From the NCBI GenBank assembly GCA_964622375.1, contig CAZUQA010000013.1, forward strand, positions 1 to 10,124: a stretch of DNA of 10,124 nucleotides, written 5' to 3'. The notes below the pieces were generated by a model. The model was not told the DNA's origin. It did no database searches and saw only the letters and a program-made list of their open reading frames with translations. Each line of letters opens with the position of its first letter. Position 1 is the stretch's first letter. Shown piece after piece: positions 1 to 6,854 of the stretch. The position numbers and the translations under genes are program-made. This stretch comes from CAZUQA01 sp964622375. Lineage in GTDB: Bacteria > Bacillota_I > Bacilli_A > Erysipelotrichales > Erysipelotrichaceae.

Positions 1-1090
1 TGGCGATTCTGCCGGCTAAAATCCCCAATAAACCCTGATGAAAATTGCCAACAACGATATTTACCATTGACCTGGCATCTAACTGTTTTTGGGCCTGGGC
101 CAATTGGATTTTAGTGAGTAACTGCCTTTCCTTGTTGATAGCGCTGATGATCTGATAATAATCGGCAGCTTGGTGGTAGTCGCTACTTGCCAAAAACATA
201 AAAGCCGGTCCAACATTATCAGTCATTCGCCCGACAGCGTTGATCTGTGGTGCCAAAGAATAACGCAAATCATCAGCCGTTATCGTTTTCTGTAGTTGGT
301 CTTTAAAAACTTGAAAAGCCGGTAACGAGCTTTGATTGATCGCCTGTAATCCGGCTTTGACATAGTAGCGATTACTGCCTCGCAACTCCATGACATCACT
401 CAGGCAACACAAAGCCACATACGGCAAGAGTTCTGAAAAATCAGCTACTTGCCCCAAGTCTACTGCTAAGGCTTTGATAAACTGAAATGCTAAAGCCCCG
501 GCGCAGAATGCCACCTCGCTTTCTTCTGTGTCGACACAGCAAGGGTCAACGATTGCCGCTGCCGGCGGTAACTCACTTCCGGGTTTGTGGTGGTCAATTA
601 TTACAACAGCTAAGCCTTGATCAAGCGCCTGTTTGATGCTGTCTGCATCATTAATACCTTGATCCAAACAGATGATTAACTGGCAATCGTTTTTTTGAGC
701 CCAGGAAATAGCCTCTTCTTTAAAACCGTAGCCGGCAGCAAAGCGGCTGTTAAAGTAGGTTTGCGGGTTGAAACCTAAACTTTTCAGCCCTTTTTCCGCG
801 ATGACGGCAGCACAAATCCCATCGCAATCAAAATCACTGTAAAGCATAATATTCTTATTTCTATAAGACTTAACGATTTCTAGTAGTTTCTGGCCTTCTT
901 GATAATTGAGAAAATCACTGCGATCTTCCGGTTGCAGTAAATCGTTGATTAGTTCTTTGGTCAAAAAACCGCGATTGCATAAAAATTGCAGCATCGCGGT
1001 TGACATTTGGGTTTTTTCCTGCAGATTAGCCAGGAAAGTTTTATCGAATACCGACTTTCTGATAATCCAGTTTTTCGGTTCTTGAGTCAT
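1..1090 (-). CDS. recJ: Single-stranded-DNA-specific exonuclease RecJ, N-terminal 363 residues (3' end beyond window)
   Basis: DHH-family 5'-3' single-strand exonuclease that acts in recombination and mismatch or base-excision repair in the cytoplasm. The frame is open from the ATG at 1090-1088 to the window edge (363 codons). Seen in the translation: motif I DFDCDG (residues 86-91), a DQG at 143-145 where the family usually has DCG, the DHH motif at 166-168 (IIDHH), SDV at 231-233, and PQINAVGR at 281-288 matching the usual PRxNAAGR. The last residues (352-361, QGLLGILAGR) match the segment that follows in full-length RecJ, so the DHHA1 and later domains should lie to the left. The ATG shares one base with the stop of the patatin gene (TAATG), and no good Shine-Dalgarno site is visible, so translation is probably coupled. 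It is the fourth gene of the operon. Family assignment is firm; completeness cannot be judged. Confidence 0.93.
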   Translation of the reverse strand, partial: MTQEPKNWIIRKSVFDKTFLANLQEKTQMSTAMLQFLCNRGFLTKELINDLLQPEDRSDFLNYQEGQKLLEIVKSYRNKNIMLYSDFDCDGICAAVIAEKGLKSLGFNPQTYFNSRFAAGYGFKEEAISWAQKNDCQLIICLDQGINDADSIKQALDQGLAVVIIDHHKPGSELPPAAAIVDPCCVDTEESEVAFCAGALAFQFIKALAVDLGQVADFSELLPYVALCCLSDVMELRGSNRYYVKAGLQAINQSSLPAFQVFKDQLQKTITADDLRYSLAPQINAVGRMTDNVGPAFMFLASSDYHQAADYYQIISAINKERQLLTKIQLAQAQKQLDARSMVNIVVGNFHQGLLGILAGRIA

Positions 1091-1950
1091 TATAGGGTCT
1101 TTTCAAAAAACGCATAAATCTCGGCTTTGCGTTTAACGCAATCCTGATAACCGACATTAAAGAGTGCGACTAAATCTTCTTTAGTCGCCGAAAGCCGGGA
1201 AACATTGACCAGAACGCTGGGGCGCATAAACAGCGCTTGTTTCTTAGCTTTCAATTCTTCCACCTGATCAATTTCCTGATAGTAAATGGCTACTCGGTCT
1301 TTGATGGATTGGCGCATTTGCGGATAACGCGCGTATAGAAGATCAATCACCCGACTGAGGAAATTACTGTTAGGTTTGCGGACATAGGATTCATGTTTGG
1401 TGGTGATGCAGAAAAAACGATCATTGCCCAACTCTAATGCGTGAAAAATCGGCATCATCGTCATGACGCCACCATCTATGTAGTGTTTACCGCCTATTTT
1501 AACTGCGCGACCGCCAACCGGTAAGATCACGCTGGCTTTCAGATACTTCAGCGCATTGTCAAAGGTCTGATTGTCGATCCACAAGAGCTTGTGGTCTTCC
1601 TTACAGTAAACCCCAAATTGCATCAAGGTTTGCGACTGCCGCATTTTCTCAATATTCAGCGGCACCTGCTGTTTTATCAGCTTATTAAACATGTAGTTGT
1701 AGCCTAAAAACTGTAACTCCGTAATTACCGGTAAGATGCCAACATTGTGTTTATCGCTCATCAGTTCAATACCCAACTTCTCTACCGCCGCAATATCACC
1801 ACTTAAAAAATAAGCATTTAACACCGCCGTAGCTGAAATAGCACTGGCATTGTCAAAAGTGATGTCATTTTCCAGCAACCATTTTAAACAACCGGCGGTA
1901 TAAGCAGCGCGCATGCCCCCGCCCTCTAAAACTAAGCCATATTTTTTCAT
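1090..1950 (-). CDS. Patatin-like phospholipase (YjjU-type) with altered nucleophile elbow
   Basis: A 286-residue protein of the bacterial patatin family, whose members are usually Ser-Asp dyad lipid acyl hydrolases. Seen: the oxyanion-hole glycine-rich motif EGGGMR at residues 9-14 followed by AAYTAG; a Ser39 in AISAT (37-41) where the family normally shows GxSxG; ALPV-like ILPV at 142-145; and the catalytic Asp motif DGG at 159-161. Length is normal for the family, and there is no signal peptide or membrane segment. It starts 10 bases after the cardiolipin synthase stop, with only a weak AGAGA site upstream, and its stop overlaps the recJ start. Neighbourhood with a phospholipid synthase suggests a role in membrane lipid turnover (inference). 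Both glycines of the elbow are replaced (Ala and Thr), so activity could be reduced, altered or lost. The dyad itself is present. Confidence 0.88.
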   Translation of the reverse strand: MKKYGLVLEGGGMRAAYTAGCLKWLLENDITFDNASAISATAVLNAYFLSGDIAAVEKLGIELMSDKHNVGILPVITELQFLGYNYMFNKLIKQQVPLNIEKMRQSQTLMQFGVYCKEDHKLLWIDNQTFDNALKYLKASVILPVGGRAVKIGGKHYIDGGVMTMMPIFHALELGNDRFFCITTKHESYVRKPNSNFLSRVIDLLYARYPQMRQSIKDRVAIYYQEIDQVEELKAKKQALFMRPSVLVNVSRLSATKEDLVALFNVGYQDCVKRKAEIYAFFEKTL

Positions 1951-1960
1951 ATTCTCTATT

Positions 1961-3484
1961 CTACATCATCGGTGACAGCATATTCAAGATAGCTTGTAAG
2001 ATACGTTTGAAGATGTTTTCCTCTTGTAGTTGTTTCATGGTGATTGCTTGACTTACGGTAATAGTTTGCATCAAGTCCTGCTTAATAGTTTTAAGACATG
2101 CCGAGCGATAGATCAACACTCCACACTCATAATGCAGATAATAGGAGCGAAAATCCAGATTGATAGTTCCGACACAGGCGATATTATCATCTGCCAATAC
2201 CACTTTGGTATGAATGAAACCCGGAGTATACTCGTAAATCTTCACCCCATTTTTTAGCAAATAGTAATAGTTCGATTGCGAAATCACATGAGCATACCAT
2301 TTGTCGGCAATATGGGGGACCACGATGTTGACTTCCACCCCTCTTTTAGCCGCCAAAGTCAAAGCTGCCATCATCTCTTCGTCGATTATCAGATAGGGGG
2401 TGGTGATATAGATTGATTCCAGGGCATGATTGATGATGTTCATATGCACCGATTTCCCGACGTCTTCATTATCGGTCGGGGCATCACCGAAAGGACAAAT
2501 AATGGCATCTTGGTAGCGTTGCGGATGATTATAGCGGTATCTTTCGGCATTGCTGGCTAAACTGACTTCAAACATTTGCAGAAACATCAGAGTAAAATTG
2601 AAAACTCCATTACCGACAATTTTAACACCTCCGTCTTTCCAGTATCCCAATGGGGCAATTCTGTTGATATACTCATCGGCTAAATTTATGCCCCCGGTAA
2701 AAGCCACTTTCCCGTCGACTATTAAAATCTTGCGATGATCACGGTTGTTCATTTGAATCGCTAATAAAGGCCGTAGAGGATTAAAGGCTTTAGCATTTAT
2801 CCCTTGGAGCTGTAATTTGCGATCATAGTGCAAAGGGAAATTAAAAGAAGTACCAAAATCGTCGTAGAGCAAACGTATCTCAACACCCGCTGCAGCTTTC
2901 TCTAAAAGCAATTCCCGGATACTGTCCCACATATAACCGCTGTCAATGATGAAATATTCCAGGAAAATGAAGTTTTCGGCACTTTTGATAGCTTGTAGCA
3001 TCGCTTCAAACATCACTTCTCCGCTGCTAAAGTAGGTTACTTTATTGTTGTCACAGGTGGGAAAAGCTGTGTTACGCCAAAGATAATCGAATTGGTTGTG
3101 AATATGGAGATTGTCAGCGGCAACTTCTTGCATGGCTTTTTCATTTTGCCGAAAAATCTGGCTGGTTTTTTGAAAGTTCACCAAATGCTGCAGTTGCAGA
3201 TGCTTGGGTATTCTTTTATCACCTAAAAGTAGATACAACATGCCGCCGATTAATGGAAAAAGCAAAATGACGATAATCCAAGCCATCTTATAGGAAGGAT
3301 TCAAATCAGCTTTGTTGAGCACATAAACCGCCATAACTAAACTCAAAAGCCGCAAAGCAATATTTATCAGCTCAACTTCGGCAGAGAAATACAGCGGTAT
3401 CAGCAAAATAAACAACAGCTGAAATAGGATGATAACACCGATGCTGAAAATTCGGCTGAATAAAAAGCTCAGTAACTTTTTCAT
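1961..3484 (-). CDS. cls: Cardiolipin synthase (phospholipase D superfamily)
   Basis: Membrane enzyme that condenses phosphatidylglycerol molecules into cardiolipin plus glycerol. At 507 residues it has the usual length of ClsA-type enzymes. Hydrophobic segments lie at about residues 11-31, 38-56 and 67-87, the last ending in the typical PLD N-terminal region GGMLYLLLGDK. Both phospholipase D signatures are complete: H250-x-K252-x4-D257 followed by GGINLADEY, and H425-x-K427-x4-D432 followed by GTINLDFRS. The start codon overlaps the stop of the upstream PHP gene (ATGA), with no strong ribosome site, which points to translational coupling. A patatin-like lipase follows after 10 bases. Other PLD-superfamily activities are possible in principle, but the membrane-segment layout and paired HKD motifs favour cardiolipin or related phosphatidyl transfer. 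Confidence 0.93.
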   Translation of the reverse strand: MKKLLSFLFSRIFSIGVIILFQLLFILLIPLYFSAEVELINIALRLLSLVMAVYVLNKADLNPSYKMAWIIVILLFPLIGGMLYLLLGDKRIPKHLQLQHLVNFQKTSQIFRQNEKAMQEVAADNLHIHNQFDYLWRNTAFPTCDNNKVTYFSSGEVMFEAMLQAIKSAENFIFLEYFIIDSGYMWDSIRELLLEKAAAGVEIRLLYDDFGTSFNFPLHYDRKLQLQGINAKAFNPLRPLLAIQMNNRDHRKILIVDGKVAFTGGINLADEYINRIAPLGYWKDGGVKIVGNGVFNFTLMFLQMFEVSLASNAERYRYNHPQRYQDAIICPFGDAPTDNEDVGKSVHMNIINHALESIYITTPYLIIDEEMMAALTLAAKRGVEVNIVVPHIADKWYAHVISQSNYYYLLKNGVKIYEYTPGFIHTKVVLADDNIACVGTINLDFRSYYLHYECGVLIYRSACLKTIKQDLMQTITVSQAITMKQLQEENIFKRILQAILNMLSPMM

Positions 3485-4248
3485 ATTCTATCTAAAACCA
3501 GAAATTGGGGATTTCCCAAATGGCTGTTGATGCTTTCAATCATATCCGCCCTAAACTGGTGGATCGGTCGATGGGCATCCAGTCCATAGACTACTTTCAC
3601 CGGATATTGGGCGATGATTTGCCAAAAATCGGGATAGGGATAAGGCGCTTGCCACTTTCCCGCGATATAGTGGCTACGGGTAAACCCACTGATATTGATT
3701 TCCAAAGGAATATTGAACTCGACAGCCATTTGGGCAATATCATGAGCGGCCCGCTTACAAGCCTCATTAAAATTGCGCCGGCCAAACATGAAGTAGTCAG
3801 GATGGGCAAAATAGAGAAACAAACCGCTACTCAAAGCTGCTCGGCTTTCTTGACAATAAAGCTCTAGAGCCTGATCGTTAGCGTAGAAAGTGTAGTCATA
3901 TTCCACTTGGGTAGAAAGGCGGATGTGGTTGCCGAAAATTAAGTAATCGCACTGTTGTTTTAATTTATAAAGAAAGTCGGGATTATCGGCAATCCACTCA
4001 CATTCTAAAGCACTGAGAATTTCTATGCTAGCCCGGTACTGTTCTTTTAAGCGCTGGATACTTTGCAAATATTCTGGAAATTCTTCCAAAGACATGCGGT
4101 CATAAGTGATGGCAGAATGCGGGTGTGGCATATGGTCGGAGAAACCTAAAAGTTCTAAGCCGGCATCGATGGCTGCTTCAACGAATTGTTGGTCACTGCC
4201 ATCCGCATGATGGCAACGGTAAGTATGAGTGTGATAACTGGCTTTCAT
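3481..4248 (-). CDS. PHP-domain phosphoesterase, histidinol-phosphatase (HisJ/HisK) type
   Basis: A 255-residue metal-dependent PHP phosphatase resembling the HisJ-type histidinol-phosphate phosphatase. Metal-ligand motifs, numbered from the start chosen here: YHTHT (His6, His8), CHHADG with His14, SDH at 37-39, ECE near 82-84, GNH with His108, AHPD with His149, and GLDAH with Asp224 and His226. I chose the ATG at 4248 because an AGAAGG site lies just upstream, and because the alternative ATG at 4275 sits where transcription should begin downstream of a perfect TATAAT. PHP proteins also normally begin a few residues before the HTH motif. It is the first gene of a compact unit and overlaps cls by 4 bases. 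No histidine-biosynthesis gene is in view, so the true substrate is open; a different phosphoester is possible. Family assignment is secure, the histidinol role only tentative. Confidence 0.85.
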   Translation of the reverse strand: MKASYHTHTYRCHHADGSDQQFVEAAIDAGLELLGFSDHMPHPHSAITYDRMSLEEFPEYLQSIQRLKEQYRASIEILSALECEWIADNPDFLYKLKQQCDYLIFGNHIRLSTQVEYDYTFYANDQALELYCQESRAALSSGLFLYFAHPDYFMFGRRNFNEACKRAAHDIAQMAVEFNIPLEINISGFTRSHYIAGKWQAPYPYPDFWQIIAQYPVKVVYGLDAHRPIHQFRADMIESINSHLGNPQFLVLDRI

Positions 4249-4252
4249 AAAC

Positions 4253-4258
4253 CCTTCT
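4253..4258 (-). promoter_or_regulatory. Ribosome binding site that decides the PHP gene start
   Basis: AGAAGG on the minus strand is followed by four bases and then the ATG at 4248-4246. The in-frame ATG at 4275 has no comparable site and lies about where transcription should begin, so this short spacing still favours the downstream start. Confidence 0.6.
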
Positions 4259-4282
4259 TTCACTGCACTTAGCATTATCTAC

Positions 4283-4311
4283 ATTATATATTTTTTTTGC
4301 TTAACTGACAT
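4283..4311 (-). promoter_or_regulatory. Promoter for the PHP-cls-patatin-recJ operon
   Basis: On the minus strand, a perfect TATAAT (4288-4283) stands 17 bases after ATGTCA (4311-4306), a 4-of-6 match to TTGACA. The predicted start of transcription is near 4276, giving a leader of about 28 bases before the ATG at 4248. It lies just downstream of the hairpin terminator at 4357-4385, which separates this unit from the GH13 gene. No operator-like palindrome is evident. Confidence 0.6.
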
Positions 4312-4356
4312 AAAAAGCGCAGGGTTTTTATTCTTAAGTTCTTATCCTCAATAATA

Positions 4357-4385
4357 AAAAACAGGATAGCCTGAATCCTGTTTTT
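4357..4385 (-). terminator. Rho-independent terminator, GH13 gene (could act on both strands)
   Basis: A perfect 11-base stem (AAAAACAGGAT paired with ATCCTGTTTTT) with a 7-base loop. Read on the minus strand, the 3' arm ends in a run of six T. It closes the GH13 transcript about 190 bases after its stop and precedes the promoter of the next operon. The A-tract on the other side gives it a T-run on the plus strand too, but no plus-strand gene reads into it. Confidence 0.8.
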
Positions 4386-4572
4386 AAGAAAATAATATAT
4401 TTTTTAGAGGAATAAATGAAAAACTAGTATTATCACTTTCGACCGTATTTTATATTATTAATGTGTAAGACCTGTGAAAGATAACTGAAGATTAAGTGAA
4501 AAATACAAATATTTCTAAAATGTTCGCTAAAGCCGGCTAGTATTTCTTTACATCTGTACGTCATAGTATGGC

Positions 4573-6645
4573 TTAATTTCTCGGCAATTTGACGATTTTC
4601 AACTCAGCGGCTTGCAGTGCTACTTCAAGTTGTCGTCCTTTTATAATAGCGGAAAGTTCCGCGTTGTTACTTGAAGTAAACAGTTGTTGCAACTTATCAG
4701 CCGCAAATTCTCCGGTCAAATTATCCAGTTTTAACTTATAGGCCTTTTTCTTGTTTAAATCCAAATTAGCTAATACTAGAAGATAGTCATAATCTAAAGG
4801 GTAAGCTACCGCTACCATTAAATCTTGTAGGTTTTCGCTATACAGATAAAGGGCTTTTTCCGAATCGCAGATTGCTGCTACATAAGTTTTCCTTATCTCT
4901 TTTACTTCATAAATTGCTGCCAGCAAGTCAGCGTAGTCATTGTCATAGTGAAACTGATAAGCATCAAACAAGGCTAACTTGCCATAGTAAGGATCATTTT
5001 TCGGTAAAACAAATTGGTCGGCACTTTGACAGTCTAAACCCAGATTCATCGGTTGAATTTCATAAAGTTCCTGCCCGCTGTTGATAAAGGTGATGGTATT
5101 AGGTATAAAATAGTTCAACAGCGTCGTCAACTTCGCCAATTTTTTCTTGCCTGCTCTATTGGCAATGCGGTGAGTATCATGGGTTTCCACCGCGGCAAAT
5201 AAGGGTAAAGCCACATCTTTAGCCTGATAGAAGAAATCCTGCAAACGCTGATCAGCCACGGAAACCAAGCGAGTAAAGCCATTGCCGACGATGCAATTAT
5301 AGCGTTGAGCTTTGGCATAGTCGGCTCTGTCGCTACTGAGCTCTTCAGCGATAAAGCTAAAGTTAGCATCACGGCTCCGCGCTTTATCGATTATCAAAGC
5401 GACCAAGTCTTCCGGTAAGGCATGTCCCATATCGATGCGCGCTCCGTCGATACCATAACGTTTTTGGTAGGTAGGAATAATCTCACTCAAACAGTGCCAG
5501 AGTTCCGCATTAACCAAAGAGCCGGGATTGAGTGAAGCTTTAGCTGTATCGTACAAAATATAGGGCTTAATGTCAGCGGCAAAATTCAAATAAGGCTGGG
5601 AGTTTATTGGGTGGTCAAAGTACAAGCGCAAGTAAGTTACATCGCTCCAAGGTGGCTGCAAATCATTGATACAATCACTAAAAGCCGGTGCAACGCTTAA
5701 TCCAAAGTTGTTTTCTACCAAACTGAGAAAAACCTGTTGCGAATCTTGGTGGTGCTGTTGTCGGGTCTTTTCCCAAAGTGCCGGATTTATTTTAGCGGGA
5801 TGATCAGCAAATTTTAAGATATGCTCTTGCACTTCTTTACTGGCAAACATTTGCGGTAAATATTCCGGTAAAGCACTGCTGTTAACCGGTAAACCCGGGG
5901 CGTAAGGGGCTTTATAGTCACTTATTGCCGCAGTGTCCAGCCAATAAAACCAGTCAGGATGGTCCACGATTAAATCAGAATGCAGTCCGTTGGTCCGCGG
6001 AATTATATCGATGATTACCCTGATGCCTAAAATGTGACAAGCTTCCACTAAAACAGAAAACTGTTGTTGAATATCCAGATAGTCACTAACTAGAGGATCG
6101 CTGAGATTTTCATCCAGTTCCGAAAAATTCACGATGGCATAAGGCGAGCCTAAGTCCCCTTTCTTGTGCAACTCAGCGTGCTTGCCAATAGGCAACAGGT
6201 ATAAAACATCAACGCCCAAGTTTACCAGATGCGGTAACACAAAAAGCATCTTGATAAAAGTACCGGTTTCCTTTAAACCAAAAGCGTTAGACTGTTCCAG
6301 TTTACCGGAGCCATCCAGGTCATAGGCTGCTGAAGCGCGAATCAGGGCGGAATACAACACGGCTTTTTTAATCCATTGGCCGTGATTTTTCGTTTGTTTT
6401 TCCAGTAACTGTAAACTTTGATGATAGTCTTTACCGGCTTGGACTTTTGGCAGATAGTACTGTTGGATAAGAGCTGACAAATAATCATAGGGATTGACGA
6501 AAAATTCCTTTTTATTTTTTTTAATAATCGCTGGCGTCTTTACGCTAAGCCATAATAAAGGTAAAGCGACCTGAAAATCACGACGGCTCGACTTTTGTTT
6601 TTCCAGGATAGTTACAACTTCTTCTAACAACAGCTTTTTTCTCAT
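4573..6645 (-). CDS. GH13 (alpha-amylase family) alpha-glucan enzyme, GlgE/maltosyltransferase-like
   Basis: A 690-residue cytoplasmic protein (no signal peptide) acting on alpha-1,4-glucans. A helical N-terminal region of roughly 90 residues precedes a catalytic barrel and a beta-type C-terminal domain (about 595-690). Seen: LVNLGVDVLYLLPI (141-153) and GSPYAI (166-171), typical of the barrel start; motif I around Asp213 (IIDIIPRTNG) without the usual Asn-His; motif II GARID with Arg403 and nucleophile Asp405; motif III AEE with acid/base Glu434; motif IV THD with His489 and Asp490. The 29-residue step from nucleophile to acid/base and HPDWF after motif I recall GlgE and Thermotoga maltosyltransferase (from memory). 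No companion maltokinase or glycogen gene is in view, so the donor and acceptor are open. It forms its own unit, with a terminator downstream. AGAGG lies 12 bases before the ATG, farther than usual; no other in-frame start is apparent before an upstream stop. Confidence 0.85.
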   Translation of the reverse strand: MRKKLLLEEVVTILEKQKSSRRDFQVALPLLWLSVKTPAIIKKNKKEFFVNPYDYLSALIQQYYLPKVQAGKDYHQSLQLLEKQTKNHGQWIKKAVLYSALIRASAAYDLDGSGKLEQSNAFGLKETGTFIKMLFVLPHLVNLGVDVLYLLPIGKHAELHKKGDLGSPYAIVNFSELDENLSDPLVSDYLDIQQQFSVLVEACHILGIRVIIDIIPRTNGLHSDLIVDHPDWFYWLDTAAISDYKAPYAPGLPVNSSALPEYLPQMFASKEVQEHILKFADHPAKINPALWEKTRQQHHQDSQQVFLSLVENNFGLSVAPAFSDCINDLQPPWSDVTYLRLYFDHPINSQPYLNFAADIKPYILYDTAKASLNPGSLVNAELWHCLSEIIPTYQKRYGIDGARIDMGHALPEDLVALIIDKARSRDANFSFIAEELSSDRADYAKAQRYNCIVGNGFTRLVSVADQRLQDFFYQAKDVALPLFAAVETHDTHRIANRAGKKKLAKLTTLLNYFIPNTITFINSGQELYEIQPMNLGLDCQSADQFVLPKNDPYYGKLALFDAYQFHYDNDYADLLAAIYEVKEIRKTYVAAICDSEKALYLYSENLQDLMVAVAYPLDYDYLLVLANLDLNKKKAYKLKLDNLTGEFAADKLQQLFTSSNNAELSAIIKGRQLEVALQAAELKIVKLPRN

Positions 6646-6652
6646 TCTTTTA

Positions 6653-6681
6653 TTGCGCCTCTTAGCCTTTTATGATAGAAT
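6653..6681 (+). promoter_or_regulatory. Extended -10 promoter of tRNA-Leu
   Basis: TAGAAT (6676-6681) is preceded by TG at 6673-6674 in the extended -10 arrangement, and TTGCGC lies at 6653-6658 with a 17-base spacer. Transcription would begin near 6688, only a base or two before the mature tRNA. The -35 begins eight bases from the ATG of the divergently read GH13 gene. Confidence 0.6.
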
Positions 6682-6689
6682 TTGTGAGC

Positions 6690-6776
6690 GCCCGAGTGGT
6701 GAAACTGGTAGACGCAGTGGACTCAAAATCCACCGGTAGTGATACTGTGCCGGTTCGAGTCCGGCCTCGGGCACCA
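6690..6776 (+). tRNA. tRNA-Leu (anticodon CAA)
   Basis: An 87-base class II tRNA reading UUG. The acceptor stem GCCCGAG pairs with CTCGGGC (6766-6772), with discriminator A6773 and encoded CCA at 6774-6776. The anticodon stem GTGGA/TCCAC (6717-6721 and 6729-6733) carries loop CTCAAAA with CAA at 6724-6726. A long variable arm (GGTA/TACT) and the discriminator A are leucine identity features. The T-arm GCCGG/CCGGC (6749-6753 and 6761-6765) holds TTCGAGT. It is a lone tRNA gene on the strand opposite to all protein genes, with its own promoter and terminator. Confidence 0.97.
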
Positions 6777-6787
6777 AAAGATAAGTG

Positions 6788-6818
6788 AAGCCTAGGTTTA
6801 TGTCCTCGGCTTTTATTT
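6788..6818 (+). terminator. Terminator of tRNA-Leu
   Basis: AAGCCTAGG pairs with CCTCGGCTT (one mismatch, 7-base loop) and is followed by TTATTT. It starts 11 bases after the CCA end. Confidence 0.7.
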
Positions 6819-6829
6819 ACTAGATTTTG

Positions 6830-6854
6830 AAAAAACGAACTCTGCAGTTCGTTT
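6830..6854 (-). terminator. Terminator of secDF
   Basis: On the minus strand, a perfect 9-base stem AAACGAACT/AGTTCGTTT (6854-6846 and 6841-6833) with loop GCAG, then three further T. The stem begins inside the secDF stop codon (TAA at 6855-6853). Followed on the plus strand by ATTTAA, it could also back up the tRNA terminator, which it faces. Confidence 0.8.

Larger units (their letters stand above)
4249..4572. other. AT-rich intergenic stretch between the PHP gene and the GH13 gene
   Basis: The longest non-coding stretch of the window. It holds the leader and promoter of the PHP operon (4249-4311) and the hairpin terminator (4357-4385). The remaining part, 4386-4572, is strongly AT-rich. 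I see only very short open frames in it (for example a 7-codon frame on the plus strand near 4461), an 8-base palindrome AGCCGGCT at 4531-4538, and no tRNA, repeat or convincing structured RNA. It would form an unusually long 3' untranslated region of the GH13 messenger. Confidence 0.6.

Noticed and set aside
3505..3867. A 120-codon plus-strand open frame, and several shorter plus-strand frames inside secDF, cls and the GH13 gene
   Set aside because: They lie wholly antisense to well-recognised genes, have no family resemblance and no convincing ribosome site.
4312..4331. A second hairpin made of TAAAAA and TTTTTA around GCGCAGGG
   Set aside because: The stem is only six A-T pairs with a large loop, unlikely to be stable.
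4461..4484. A 7-codon plus-strand frame encoding a CxxC peptide in the AT-rich intergenic stretch
   Set aside because: Too short, with no good ribosome site or promoter; likely chance.
201..5695. Recurring word AAAGCCGG/GCCGGCT as an uptake or signal sequence
   Set aside because: Most copies fall in coding sequence and come from the favoured codons of Pro-Ala-Phe or Leu-Ala-Gly, so codon preference explains them.
6690..6776. tRNA-Leu as the attachment site of an integrated element
   Set aside because: No integrase gene is present and I saw no second copy of the tRNA 3' end in the window.
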